Part shown: positions 50,901-62,895 of the stretch, in pieces
Numbering within the stretch: the stretch's first letter is position 1
How the letters are laid out: the number at the start of each line of letters is the position of its first letter
NCBI GenBank assembly: GCA_964019135.1
Contig: OZ025252.1
Coordinates: forward strand, 48,520,959-48,584,958
DNA length: 64,000 bases
From: Arenicola marina
Lineage: Eukaryota; Annelida; Polychaeta; Arenicolidae
Direction of reading: 5' to 3'
Notes under the pieces: model-generated
Told to the model about the DNA's origin: nothing
Databases searched by the model: none
What the model saw: only the letters and a program-made list of their open reading frames with translations
Program-made: the position numbers and the translations under genes

Positions 50901-52249
50901 ATGTATGTACGTAACCCGGGGTCTCTAGGATAGTACGCGATGTATGTAACCCGGGGTCCCTAGGGTAGTAGGCGATGTAAGTAACCCGGGGTCCCTAGGG
51001 TAGTAGGCGATGTATGTACGTAACCCGGGGTCTCTAGGGTAGTAGGCGATGTATGTACGTAACCCGGGGTTCCTAGGGTAGTAGGCGATGTATGTATGTA
51101 AGCCGGGGTCTCTAGGGTAGTAGGCGATGTATGTACGTAACCCGGGGTCTCTAGGGTAGTAGGCGATGTATGTACGTAACCCGGGGTCCCTAGGGTAGTA
51201 GACGATGTATGTACGTAACCCGGGGTCCCTAGGATAGTAGGCGATGTATGTACGTAACCCTGGGTCTCTAGGGTAGTAGGCGATGTATGTACGTAACCCG
51301 GGGTCCTGAGGGTAGTAGGCGATGTATGTACGTAATCCGGGGTCCCTAGGGTAGTAGGCGATGTATGTAATTAACCCGGGGTCCCTAGGGTAGTAGGCGA
51401 TGTATGTACGTAATCCGGGGTCTCTAGGATAGTACGCGATGTATGTAACCCGGGGTCCCTAGGGTAGTAGGCGATGTAAGTAACCCGGGGTCCCTAGGGT
51501 AGTAGGCGATGTATGTACGTAACCCGGGGTCTCTAGGGTAGTAGGCGATGTATGTACGTAACCCGGGGTTCCTAGGGTAGTAGGCGATGTATGTATGTAA
51601 GCCGGGGTCTCTAGGGTAGTAGGCGATGTATGTACGTAACCCGGGGTCTCTAGGGTAGTAAGCGATGTATGTACGTAACCCGGGGTCCCTAGGGTAGTAG
51701 ACGATGTATGTACGTAACCCGGGGTCTCTAGGGTAGTAGGCGATGTACGTAACCCGGGGTCTCTAGGGTAGTAGGCCATGTATGTACGTAACCCGGGGTC
51801 CCTTAGGTAGTAGACGATGTATGTACGTATCCCGGGGTCTCTAGGGTAGTAGGCGATGTATGTACGTAACCCGGGGTCTCTAGGGTAGTAGGCGATGTAT
51901 GTACGTAACCCGGGGTCTCTAGGGTAGTAGGCGATGTATGTACGTAACCCTGGGTCCCTAGGGTAGTAGGCGATGTACGTAACCCGGGGTCTCTAGGGTA
52001 GTAGGCGATGTATGCACGCAACCCGGGGTCCCTAGGGTAGTAGGTGATGTATGTAATTAACCCGGGGTCCCTAGGTTAGTAGGCGATGTATGTACGTAAC
52101 CCGGGGTCTCTAGGGTAGTAGGCGATGTATGTAACCCGGGGTCCCTAGGGTAGTAGGCGATGTACGTAACCCGGGGTCCCTAGTGTAGTAGGCGATGTAT
52201 GTACGTAACGAGGGGTCCCTAGGGTAGTAGGCGATGTATGTACGTAACC
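47983..52249 (+). repeat. 1,910 bp tandem units of the right large block
   Basis: Counterparts of 23,926-28,192 at offset 24,057, with the same split: the first unit lacks gtatcccgggg and ctagtgtag, and the second and third have them (about 49,918, 50,274, 51,828 and 52,184). The third unit continues past 52,249 into cccgagg without the break seen at 28,192. Confidence 0.88.
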
Positions 52250-55200
52250 CGAGGTCCCTAGGGTAGTAGGCGATGTATGTACGTAACCCGGGGTCCCTAG
52301 GGTAGTAGGCGATGTATGTACGTAACCCGGGGTCCCTAGGTTAGTAGGCGATGTATGTACGTAACCCGGGGTCTCTAGGGTAGTAGGCGATGTAGGTAAC
52401 CCGGGGTCCCTAGAGTAGTAGGCGATGTATGTACGTAACCCGGGGTCCCTAGGATAGTAGGCGATGTATGTACGTAACCCTGGGTCTCTAGGGTAGTAGG
52501 CGATGTATGTACGTAACCCGGGGTCTCTAGGGTAGTAGGCGATGTATGTACGCAACCCGGGGTCCCTAGGGTAGTAGGCGATGTATGTAATTAACCCGGG
52601 GTCCCTAGGGTAGTAGGCGATGTATGTACGTAACCCGGGGTCTCTAGGGTAGTAGGCGATGTATGTAACCCGGGGTCCCTAGGGTAGTAGGCGATGTACG
52701 TAACCCGGGGTCCCTAGGGTAGTAGGCGATGTATGTACGTAACGAGGAGTCCCTAGGGTAGTAGGCGATGTATGTACGTAACCCGAGGTCCCTAGGGTAG
52801 TAGGCGATGTATGTACGTAACCCGGGGTCCCTAGGTTAGTAGGCGATGTATGTACGTAACCCGGGGTCCTAGGGTAGTAGGCGATGTATGTACGTAACCC
52901 GGGGTCCCTAGGGTAGTAGGCGATGTACGTAACCCGGGGTCCCTAGGGTAGTAGGCGATGTATGTACGTAACCCGGGGTTCCTAGGGTAGTAGGCGATGA
53001 ATGTACGTGACCCGGGGTCCCTAGGGTAGTAGGCGATGTATGTACGTAACCCGGGGTCTCTAGGGTAGTAAGCGATGTATGTACGTAACCCGGGGTCCCT
53101 AGGGTAGTAGACGATGTATGTACGTAACCCGGGGTCTCTAGGGTAGTAGGCGATGTACGTAACCCGGGGTCTCTAGGGTAGTAGGCGATGTATGTACGTA
53201 ACCCGGGGTCTCTAGGGTAGTAGGCGATGTATGTACGTAACCCGGGGTCCCTAGGGTAGTAGGCGATGTATCTACCTAACCCGGGGTCTCTAGGGTAGTA
53301 AGCGATGTGTGTGCGTAACCCAGGGTCCCTAGGGTAGTAGGCGATGTACGTAACCCGGGGTCCCTAGGGTAGTAGGCGATGTATGTACTTAACCCGGGAT
53401 CTCTAGGGTAGTAGGCGATGTACGTAACCCGGGGTCTATAGGGTAGTAGGCGATGTGTGTACGTCACCCGGGGTCTCTAGGGTAGTAGGCGATGTATGTA
53501 CGTAACCCGGGGTCCCTAGGGTAGTAGGCGATGTATGTACGTAACCCGGGGTCCCTAGGGTAGTAGGCGATGTATGTAATTAACCCGGGGTCCCCAGGGT
53601 AGTAGGCGATGTATGTACGTAACCCGGGGTCTCTAGGATGGTACGCGATGTATGTAACCCGGGGTCCCTAGGGTAGTAGGCGATGTAAGTAACCCGGGGT
53701 CCCTAGGGTGGTAGGCGATGTATGTACGTAATCCGGGGTCTCTAGGGTAGTGGGCGATGTATGTACGTGACCCGGGGTCCCTAGGGTAGTAGGCGATGTA
53801 TGTACGTGACCCGGGGTCCCTAGGGTAGTAGGCGATGTATGTACGTAACCCGGGGTCTCTAGGGTAGTAAGCGATGTATGTACGTAACCCGGGGTCCCTA
53901 GGGTAGTAGACGATGTATGTACGTAACCCGGGGTCTCTAGGGTAGTAGGCGATGTACGTAACCCGGGGTCTCTAGGGTAGTAGGCCATGTATGTACGTAA
54001 CCCGGGGTCCCTAAGGTAGTAGACGATGTATGTACGTAACCCGGGGTCTCTAGGGTAGTAGGCGATGCATGTACGTAACCCGGGGTCTCTACTGTAGTAG
54101 GCGATGTATGTACGTAACCCGGGGTCTCTAGGGTAGTAGGCGATGTATGTACGTAACCCTGGGTCCCTAGGGTAGTAGGCGATGTACGTAACCCGGGGTC
54201 CCTAGGGTAGTAGGCGATGTATGTACTTAACCCGGGATCTCTAGGGTAGTAGGCGATGTACGTAACCCGGGGTCTATAGGGTAGTAGGCGATGTGTGTAC
54301 GTCACCCGGGGTCTCTAGGGTAGTAGGCGATGTATGTACGTAACCCGGGGTCCCTAGGGTAGTAGGCGATGTATGTACGTAACCCGGGGTCCCTAGGGTA
54401 GTAGGCGATGTATGTACTTAACCCGGGATCTCTAGGGTAGTAGGCGATGTACGTAACCCGGGGTCTATAGGGTAGTAGGCGATGTGTGTACGTCACCCGG
54501 GGTCTCTAGGGTAGTAGGCGATGTATGTACGTAACCCGGGGTCCCTAGGGTAGTAGGCGATGTATGTACGTAACCCGGGGTCCCTAGGGTAGTAGGCGAT
54601 GTATGTAATTAACCCGGGGTCCCCAGGGTAGTACGCGATGTATGTACGTAACCCGGGGTCTCTAGGATGGTACGCGATGTATGTAACCCGGGGTCCCTAG
54701 GGTAGTAGGCGATGTAAGTAACCCGGGGTCCCTAGGGTAGTAGGCGATGTATGTACGTAATCCGGGGTCTCTAGGGTAGTAGGCGATGTATGTACGTAAC
54801 CCGAGGTGTCTAGGGTAGTAGGCGATGTACGTAACCCGGGGTCTCTAGGGTAGTAGGCCATGTATGTACGTAACCCGGGGTCCCTAAGGTAGTAGACGAT
54901 GTATGTACGTAACCCGGGGTCTCTAGGGTAGTAGGCGATGTATGTACGTAACCCGGGGTCTCTAGGGTAGTAGGCGATGTATGTACGTAACTCGGGGTCT
55001 CTAGGGTAGTAGGCGATGTATGTACGTAACCCTGGGTCCCTAGGGTAGTAGGCGATGTACGTAACCCGGGGTCTCTAGGGTAGTAGGCGATGTATGTACG
55101 CAACCCGGGGTCCCTAGGGTAGTAGGCGATGTATGTAATTAACCCGGGGTCCCTAGGGTAGTAGGCGATGTATGTACGTAACCCGGGGTCTCTAGGGTAG

Positions 55201-58200
55201 TAGGCGATGTATGTAACCCGGGGTCCCTAGGGTAGTAGGCGATGTACGTAACCCGGGGTCCCTAGGGTAGTAGGCGATGTATGTACGTAACGAGGAGTCC
55301 CTAGGGTAGTAGGCGATGTATGTACGTAACCCGAGGTCCCTAGGGTAGTAGGCGATGTATGTACGTAACCCGGGGTCCCTAGGGTAGTAGGCGATGTATG
55401 TACGTAAGCCGGGGTCCCTAGGTTAGTAGGCGATGTATGTACGTAACCCGGGGTCTCTAGGGTAGTAGGCGATGTATGTACGTAACCCGGGGTCCCTAGG
55501 GTAGTAGGCGATGTACGTAACCCGGGGTCCCTAGGGTAGTAGGCGATGTATGTACGTAACCCGGGGTTCCTAGGGTAGTAGGCGATGTATGTACGTGACC
55601 CGGGGTCCCTAGGGTAGTAGGCGATGTATGTACGTAACCCGGGGTCTCTAGGGTAGTAAGCGATGTATGTACGTAACCCGGGGTCCCTAGGGTAGTAGAC
55701 GATGTATGTACGTAACCCGGGTTCTCTAGGGTAGTAGGCGATGTACGTAACCCGGGGTCTCTAGGGTAGTAGGCGATGTATGTACGTAACCCGGGGTCTC
55801 TAGGGTAGTAGGCGATGTATGTACGTAACCCGGGGTCCCTAGGGTAGTAGGCGATGTATCTACGTAACCCGGGGTCTCTAGGGTAGTAAGCGATGTGTGT
55901 GCGTAACCCAGGGTCCCTAGGGTAGTAGGCGATGTACGTAACCCGGGGTCCCTAGGGTAGTAGGCGATGTATGTACTTAACCCGGGATCTCTAGGGTAGT
56001 AGGCGATGTACGTAACCCGGGGTCTATAGGGTAGTAGGCGATGTGTGTACGTCACCCGGGGTCTCTAGGGTAGTAGGCGATGTATGTACGTAACCCGGGG
56101 TCCCTAGGGTAGTAGGCGATGTATGTACGTAACCCGGGTTCCCTAGGGTAGTAGGCGATGTATGTAATTAACCCGGGGTCCCCAGGGTAGTAGGCGATGT
56201 ATGTACGTAATCCGGGGTCTCTAGGGTAGTGGGCGATGTATGTACGTGACCCGGGGTCCCTAGGGTAGTAGGCGATGTATGTACGTGACCCGGGGTCCCT
56301 AGGGTAGTAGGCGATGTATGTACGTAACCCGGGGTCTCTAGGGTAGTAAGCGATGTATGTACGTAACCCGGGGTCCCTAGGGTAGTAGACGATGTATGTA
56401 CGTAACCCGGGGTCTCTAGGGTAGTAGGCGATGTACGTAACCCGGGGTCTCTAGGGTAGTAGGCCATGTATGTACGTAACCCGGGCTCCCTAAGGTAGTA
56501 GACGATGTATGTACGTAACCCGGGGTCTCTAGGGTAGTAGGCGATGCATGTACGTAACCCGGGGTCTCTACTGTAGTAGGCGATGTATGTACGTAACCCG
56601 GGGTCTCTAGGGTAGTAGGCGATGTATGTACGTAACCCTGGGTCCCTAGGGTAGTAGGCGATGTACGTAACCCGGGGTCCCTAGGGTAGTAGGCGATGTA
56701 TGTACTTAACCCGGGATCTCTAGGGTAGTAGGCGATGTACGTAACCCGGGGTCTATAGGGTAGTAGGCGATGTGTGTACGTCACCCGGGGTCTCTAGGGT
56801 AGTAGGCGATGTATGTACGTAACCCGGGGTCCCTAGGGTAGTAGGCGATGTATGTACGTAACCCGGGGTCCCTAGGGTAGTAGGCGATGTATGTACTTAA
56901 CCCGGGATCTCTAGGGTAGTAGGCGATGTACGTAACCCGGGGTCTATAGGGTAGTAGGCGATGTGTGTACGTCACCCGGGGTCTCTAGGGTAGTAGGCGA
57001 TGTATGTACGTAACCCGGGGTCCCTAGGGTAGTAGGCGATGTATGTACGTAACCCGGGGTCCCTAGGGTAGTAGGCGATGTATGTACTTAACCCGGGATC
57101 TCTAGGGTAGTAGGCGATGTACGTAACCCGGGGTCTATAGGGTAGTAGGCGATGTGTGTACGTCACCCGGGGTCCCTAGGGTAGTAGGCGATGTATGTAA
57201 TTAACCCGGGGTCCCCAGGGTAGTAGGCGATGTATGTACGTAACCCGGGGTCTCTAGGATGGTACGCGATGTATGTAACCCGGGGTCCCTAGGGTAGTAG
57301 GCGATGTAAGTAACCCGGGGTCCCTAGGGTAGTAGGCGATGTATGTACGTAATCCGGGGTCTCTAGGGTAGTGGGCGATGTATGTACGTGACCCGGGGTC
57401 CCTAGGGTAGTAGGCGATGTATGTACGTGACCCGGGGTCCCTAGGGTAGTAGGCGATGTATGTACGTAACCCGGGGTCTCTAGGGTAGTAAGCGATGTAT
57501 GTACGTAACCCGGGGTCCCTAGGGTAGTAGACGATGTATGTACGTAACCCGGGGTCTCTAGGGTAGTAGGCGATGTACGTAACCCGGGGTCTCTAGGGTA
57601 GTAGGCCATGTATGTACGTAACCCGGGGTCCCTAAGGTAGTAGACGATGTATGTACGTAACCCGGGGTCTCTAGGGTAGTAGGCGATGCATGTACGTAAC
57701 CCGGGGTCTCTACTGTAGTAGGCGATGTATGTACGTAACCCGGGGTCTCTAGGGTAGTAGGCGATGTATGTACGTAACCCTGGGTCCCTAGGGTAGTAGG
57801 CGATGTACGTAACCCGGGGTCCCTAGGGTAGTAGGCGATGTATGTACTTAACCCGGGATCTCTAGGGTAGTAGGCGATGTACGTAACCCGGGGTCTATAG
57901 GGTAGTAGGCGATGTGTGTACGTCACCCGGGGTCTCTAGGGTAGTAGGCGATGTATGTACGTAACCCGGGGTCCCTAGGGTAGTAGGCGATGTATGTACG
58001 TAACCCGGGGTCCCTAGGGTAGTAGGCGATGTATGTAATTAACCCGGGGTCCCCAGGGTAGTAGGCGATGTATGTACGTAACCCGGGGTCTCTAGGATGG
58101 TACGCGATGTATGTAAACCGGGGTCCCTAGGGTAGTAGGCGATGTAAGTAACCCGGGGTCCCTACGGTAGTAGGCGATGTATGTACGTAACCCGGGGTCT

Positions 58201-58965
58201 CTAGGGTAGTAGGCGATGTATGTACGTGACCCGGGGTCCCTAGGGTAGTAGGCGATGTATGTACGTGACCCGGGGTCCCTAGGGTAGTAGGCGATGTATG
58301 TACGTAACCCGGGGTCTCTAGGGTAGTAAGCGATGTATGTACGTAACCCGGGGTCCCTAGGGTAGTAGACGATGTATGTACGTAACCCGGGGTCTCTAGG
58401 GTAGTAGGCGATGTACGTAACCCGGGGTCTCTAGGGTAGTAGGCCATGTATGTACGTAACCCGGGGTCCCTTAGGTAGTAGACGATGTATGTACGTAACC
58501 CGGGGTCTCTAGGGTAGTAGGCGATGTATGTACGTAACCCGGGGTCTCTAGGGTAGTAGGCGATGTATGTACGTAACCCGGGGTCTCTAGGGTAGTAGGC
58601 GATGTATGTACGTAACCCGGGGTCTCTAGGGTAGTAGGCGATGTATGTACGTAACCCTGGGTTCCTAGGGTAGTAGGCGATGTACGTAACCCGGGGTCTC
58701 TAGGGTAGTAGGCGATGTATGCACGCAACCCGGGGTCCCTAGGGTAGTAGGCGATGTATGTAATTAACCCGGGGTCCCTAGGGTAGTAGGCGATGTATGT
58801 ACGTAACCCGGGGTCTCTAGGGTAGTAGGCGATGTATGTAACCCGGGGTCCCTAGGGTAGTAGGCGATGTACGTAACCCGGGGTCCCTAGGGTAGTAGGC
58901 GATGTATGTACGTAACGAGGGGTCCCTAGGGTAGTAGGCGATGTATGTACGTAACCCGAGGTCTC
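51920..58965 (+). repeat. 7,046 bp higher-order unit, copy 1
   Basis: Landmarks at 52,145, 53,668, 53,937, 54,302 and 54,810 recur exactly 7,046 bp later. Within it, about 54,187-58,954 matches about 19,490-24,370, and about 51,960-54,300 matches the 4.8-7.2 kb region. It therefore combines left-end and middle-type material. It carries gtaactcgggg near 54,990, cccgaggtgtc near 54,806 and a private 1 bp deletion (ggggtcctagg) near 52,866. Confidence 0.88.
56692..57186 (+). repeat. 191 bp unit in three copies, third shortened
   Basis: Full units lie at 56,692-56,882 and 56,883-57,073. A third keeps only its first three monomers (57,074-57,186) before the gtaattaaccc monomer at 57,187. This is the only triple I saw. 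The extra 113 bp here, set against the 265 bp duplication at 22.4 kb, exactly explains the offset change from 34,697 to 34,545 bp between the two regions. Confidence 0.92.
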
Positions 58966-61601
58966 TAGGGTAGTAGGCGATGTATGTACGTAACCCTGGG
59001 TCCCTAGGGTAGTAGGCGATGTACGTAACCCGGGGTCTCTAGGGTAGTAGGCGATGTATGCACGCAACCCGGGGTCCCTAGGGTAGTAGGCGATGTATGT
59101 AATTAACCCGGGGTCCCTAGGTTAGTAGGCGATGTATGTACGTAACCCGGGGTCTCTAGGGTAGTAGGCGATGTATGTAACCCGGGGTCTCTAGGGTAGT
59201 AGGCGATGTACGTAACCCGGGGTCCCTAGTGTAGTAGGCGATGTATGTACGTAACGAGGGGTCCCTAGGGTAGTAGGCGATGTATGTACGTAACCCGAGG
59301 TCCCTAGGGTAGTAGGCGATGTATGTACGTAACCCGGGGTCCCTAGGGTAGTAGGCGATGTATGTACGTAACCCGGGGTCCCTAGGTTAGTAGGCGATGT
59401 ATGTACGTAACCCGGGGTCTCTAGGGTAGTAGGCGATGTACGTAACCCGGGGTCCCTAGAGTAGTAGGCGATGTATGTACGTAACCCGGGGTCCCTAGGA
59501 TAGTAGGCGATGTGTGTACGTAACCCTGGGTCTCTAGGGTAGTAGGCGATGTATGTACGTAACCCGGGGTCTCTAGGGTAGTAGGCGATGTATGTACGCA
59601 ACCCGGGGTCCCTAGGGTAGTAGGCGATGTATGTAATTAACCCGGGGTCCCTAGGGTAGTAGGCGATGTATGTACGTAACCCGGGGTCTCTAGGGTAGTA
59701 GGCGATGTATGTAACCCGGGGTCCCTAGGGTAGTAGGCGATGTACGTAACCCGGGGTCCCTAGGGTAGTAGGCGATGTATGTACGTAACGAGGAGTCCCT
59801 AGGGTAGTAGGCGATGTATGTACGTAACCCGAGGTCCCTAGGGTAGTAGGCGATGTATGTACGTAACCCGGGGTCCCTAGGGTAGTAGGCGATGTATGTA
59901 CGTAACCCGGGGTCCCTAGGTTAGTAGGCGATGTATGTACGTAACCCGGGGTCCTAGGGTAGTAGGCGATGTATGTACGTAACCCGGGGTCCCTAGGGTA
60001 GTAGGCGATGTACGTAACCCGGGGTCCCTAGGGTAGTAGGCGATGTATGTACGTAACCCGGGGTTCCTAGGGTAGTAGGCGATGTATGTACGTGACCCGG
60101 GGTCCCTAGGGTAGTAGGCGATGTATGTACGTAACCCGGGGTCTCTAGGGTAGTAAGCGATGTATGTACGTAACCCGGGGTCCCTAGGGTAGTAGACGAT
60201 GTATGTACGTAACCCGGGGTCTCTAGGGTAGTAGGCGATGTACGTAACCCGGGGTCTCTAGGGTAGTAGGCGATGTATGTACGTAACCCGGGGTCTCTAG
60301 GGTAGTAGGCGATGTATGTACGTAACCCGGGGTCCCTAGGGTAGTAGGCGATGTATCTACCTAACCCGGGGTCTCTAGGGTAGTAAGCGATGTGTGTGCG
60401 TAACCCAGGGTCCCTAGGGTAGTAGGCGATGTACTTAACCCGGGATCTCTAGGGTAGTAGGCGATGTACGTAACCCGGGGTCTATAGGGTAGTAGGCGAT
60501 GTGTGTACGTCACCCGGGGTCTCTAGGGTAGTAGGCGATGTATGTACGTAACCCGGGGTCCCTAGGGTAGTAGGCGATGTATGTACGTAACCCGGGGTCC
60601 CTAGGGTAGTAGGCGATGTATGTAATTAACCCGGGGTCCCCAGGGTAGTAGGCGATGTATGTACGTAACCCGGGGTCTCTAGGATGGTACGCGATGTATG
60701 TAACCCGGGGTCCCTAGGGTAGTAGGCGATGTAAGTAACCCGGGGTCCCTAGGGTGGTAGGCGATGTATGTACGTAATCCGGGGTCTCTAGGGTAGTGGG
60801 CGATGTATGTACGTGACCCGGGGTCCCTAGGGTAGTAGGCGATGTATGTACGTGACCCGGGGTCCCTAGGGTAGTAGGCAATGTATGTACGTAACCCGGG
60901 GTCTCTAGGGTAGTAAGCGATGTATGTACGTAACCCGGGGTCCCTAGGGTAGTAGACGATGTATGTACGTAACCCGGGGTCTCTAGGGTAGTAGGCGATG
61001 TACGTAACCCGGGGTCTCTAGGGTAGTAGGCCATGTATGTACGTAACCCGGGGTCCCTAAGGTAGTAGACGATGTATGTACGTAACCCGGGGTCTCTAGG
61101 GTAGTAGGCGATGCATGTACGTAACCCGGGGTCTCTACTGTAGTAGGCGATGTATGTACGTAACCCGGGGTCTCTAGGGTAGTAGGCGATGTATGTACGT
61201 AACCCTGGGTCCCTAGGGTAGTAGGCGATGTACGTAACCCGGGGTCCCTAGGGTAGTAGGCGATGTATGTACTTAACCCGGGATCTCTAGGGTAGTAGGC
61301 GATGTACGTAACCCGGGGTCTATAGGGTAGTAGGCGATGTGTGTACGTCACCCGGGGTCTCTAGGGTAGTAGGCGATGTATGTACGTAACCCGGGGTCCC
61401 TAGGGTAGTAGGCGATGTATGTACGTAACCCGGGGTCCCTAGGGTAGTAGGCGATGTATGTACTTAACCCGGAATCTCTAGGGTAGTAGGCGATGTACGT
61501 AACCCGGGGTCTATAGGGTAGTAGGCGATGTGTGTACGTCACCCGGGGTCTCTAGGGTAGTAGGCGATGTATGTACGTAACCCGGGGTCCCTAGGGTAGT
61601 A

Positions 61602-62248
61602 GGCGATGTATGTACGTAACCCGGGGTCCCTAGGGTAGTAGGCGATGTATGTAATTAACCCGGGGTCCCCAGGGTAGTACGCGATGTATGTACGTAACCC
61701 GGGGTCTCTAGGATGGTACGCGATGTATGTAACCCGGGGTCCCTAGGGTAGTAGGCGATGTAAGTAACCCGGGGTCCCTAGGGTAGTAGGCGATGTATGT
61801 ACGTAATCCGGGGTCTCTAGGGTAGTAGGCGATGTATGTACGTAACCCGAGGTGTCTAGGGTAGTAGGCGATGTACGTAACCCGGGGTCTCTAGGGTAGT
61901 AGGCCATGTATGTACGTAACCCGGGGTCCCTAAGGTAGTAGACGATGTATGTACGTAACCCGGGGTCTCTAGGGTAGTAGGCGATGTATGTACGTAACCC
62001 GGGGTCTCTAGGGTAGTAGGCGATGTATGTACGTAACTCGGGGTCTCTAGGGTAGTAGGCGATGTATGTACGTAACCCTGGGTCCCTAGGGTAGTAGGCG
62101 ATGTACGTAACCCGGGGTCTCTAGGGTAGTAGGCGATGTATGTACGCAACCCGGGGTCCCTAGGGTAGTAGGCGATGTATGTAATTAACCCGGGGTCCCT
62201 AGGGTAGTAGGCGATGTATGTACGTAACCCGGGGTCTCTAGGGTAGTA
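61602..62248 (+). repeat. 647 bp tandem duplication, unit 1
   Basis: From an ordinary C-class 39-mer through the ggggtccccag/gtacgcg, gatggtacgc, cccgaggtgtc, ggccatg and gtaactcgggg landmarks, repeated at 62,249-62,895. The length fits 13 long plus 4 short monomers. Copy 1 of the 7,046 bp unit has only one such segment, so this is younger than the 7,046 bp duplication or was lost there. Confidence 0.92.
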
Positions 62249-62895
62249 GGCGATGTATGTACGTAACCCGGGGTCCCTAGGGTAGTAGGCGATGTATGTA
62301 ATTAACCCGGGGTCCCCAGGGTAGTACGCGATGTATGTACGTAACCCGGGGTCTCTAGGATGGTACGCGATGTATGTAACCCGGGGTCCCTAGGGTAGTA
62401 GGCGATGTAAGTAACCCGGGGTCCCTAGGGTAGTAGGCGATGTATGTACGTAATCCGGGGTCTCTAGGGTAGTAGGCGATGTATGTACGTAACCCGAGGT
62501 GTCTAGGGTAGTAGGCGATGTACGTAACCCGGGGTCTCTAGGGTAGTAGGCCATGTATGTACGTAACCCGGGGTCCCTAAGGTAGTAGACGATGTATGTA
62601 CGTAACCCGGGGTCTCTAGGGTAGTAGGCGATGTATGTACGTAACCCGGGGTCTCTAGGGTAGTAGGCGATGTATGTACGTAACTCGGGGTCTCTAGGGT
62701 AGTAGGCGATGTATGTACGTAACCCTGGGTCCCTAGGGTAGTAGGCGATGTACGTAACCCGGGGTCTCTAGGGTAGTAGGCGATGTATGTACGCAACCCG
62801 GGGTCCCTAGGGTAGTAGGCGATGTATGTAATTAACCCGGGGTCCCTAGGGTAGTAGGCGATGTATGTACGTAACCCGGGGTCTCTAGGGTAGTA
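62249..62895 (+). repeat. 647 bp tandem duplication, unit 2
   Basis: Direct repeat of 61,602-62,248; the two copies look identical over the landmarks I compared, which suggests a recent event. Confidence 0.92.

Larger units (their letters stand above)
36667..52249 (+). repeat. Large duplicated block, right copy (about 15.5 kb)
   Basis: Matches 12,690-28,192 as described for that entry. Features of this copy alone include loss of one 39-mer near 47,841-47,880, gtagcccgggg near 42,712, cttaacccaggatc near 43,823, gtgtgcacgtcac near 46,366 and gtaatccgggg near 51,412. It contains its own 1,910 bp tandem units at about 47,983-49,892, 49,893-51,802 and 51,803-52,249. Confidence 0.9.
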
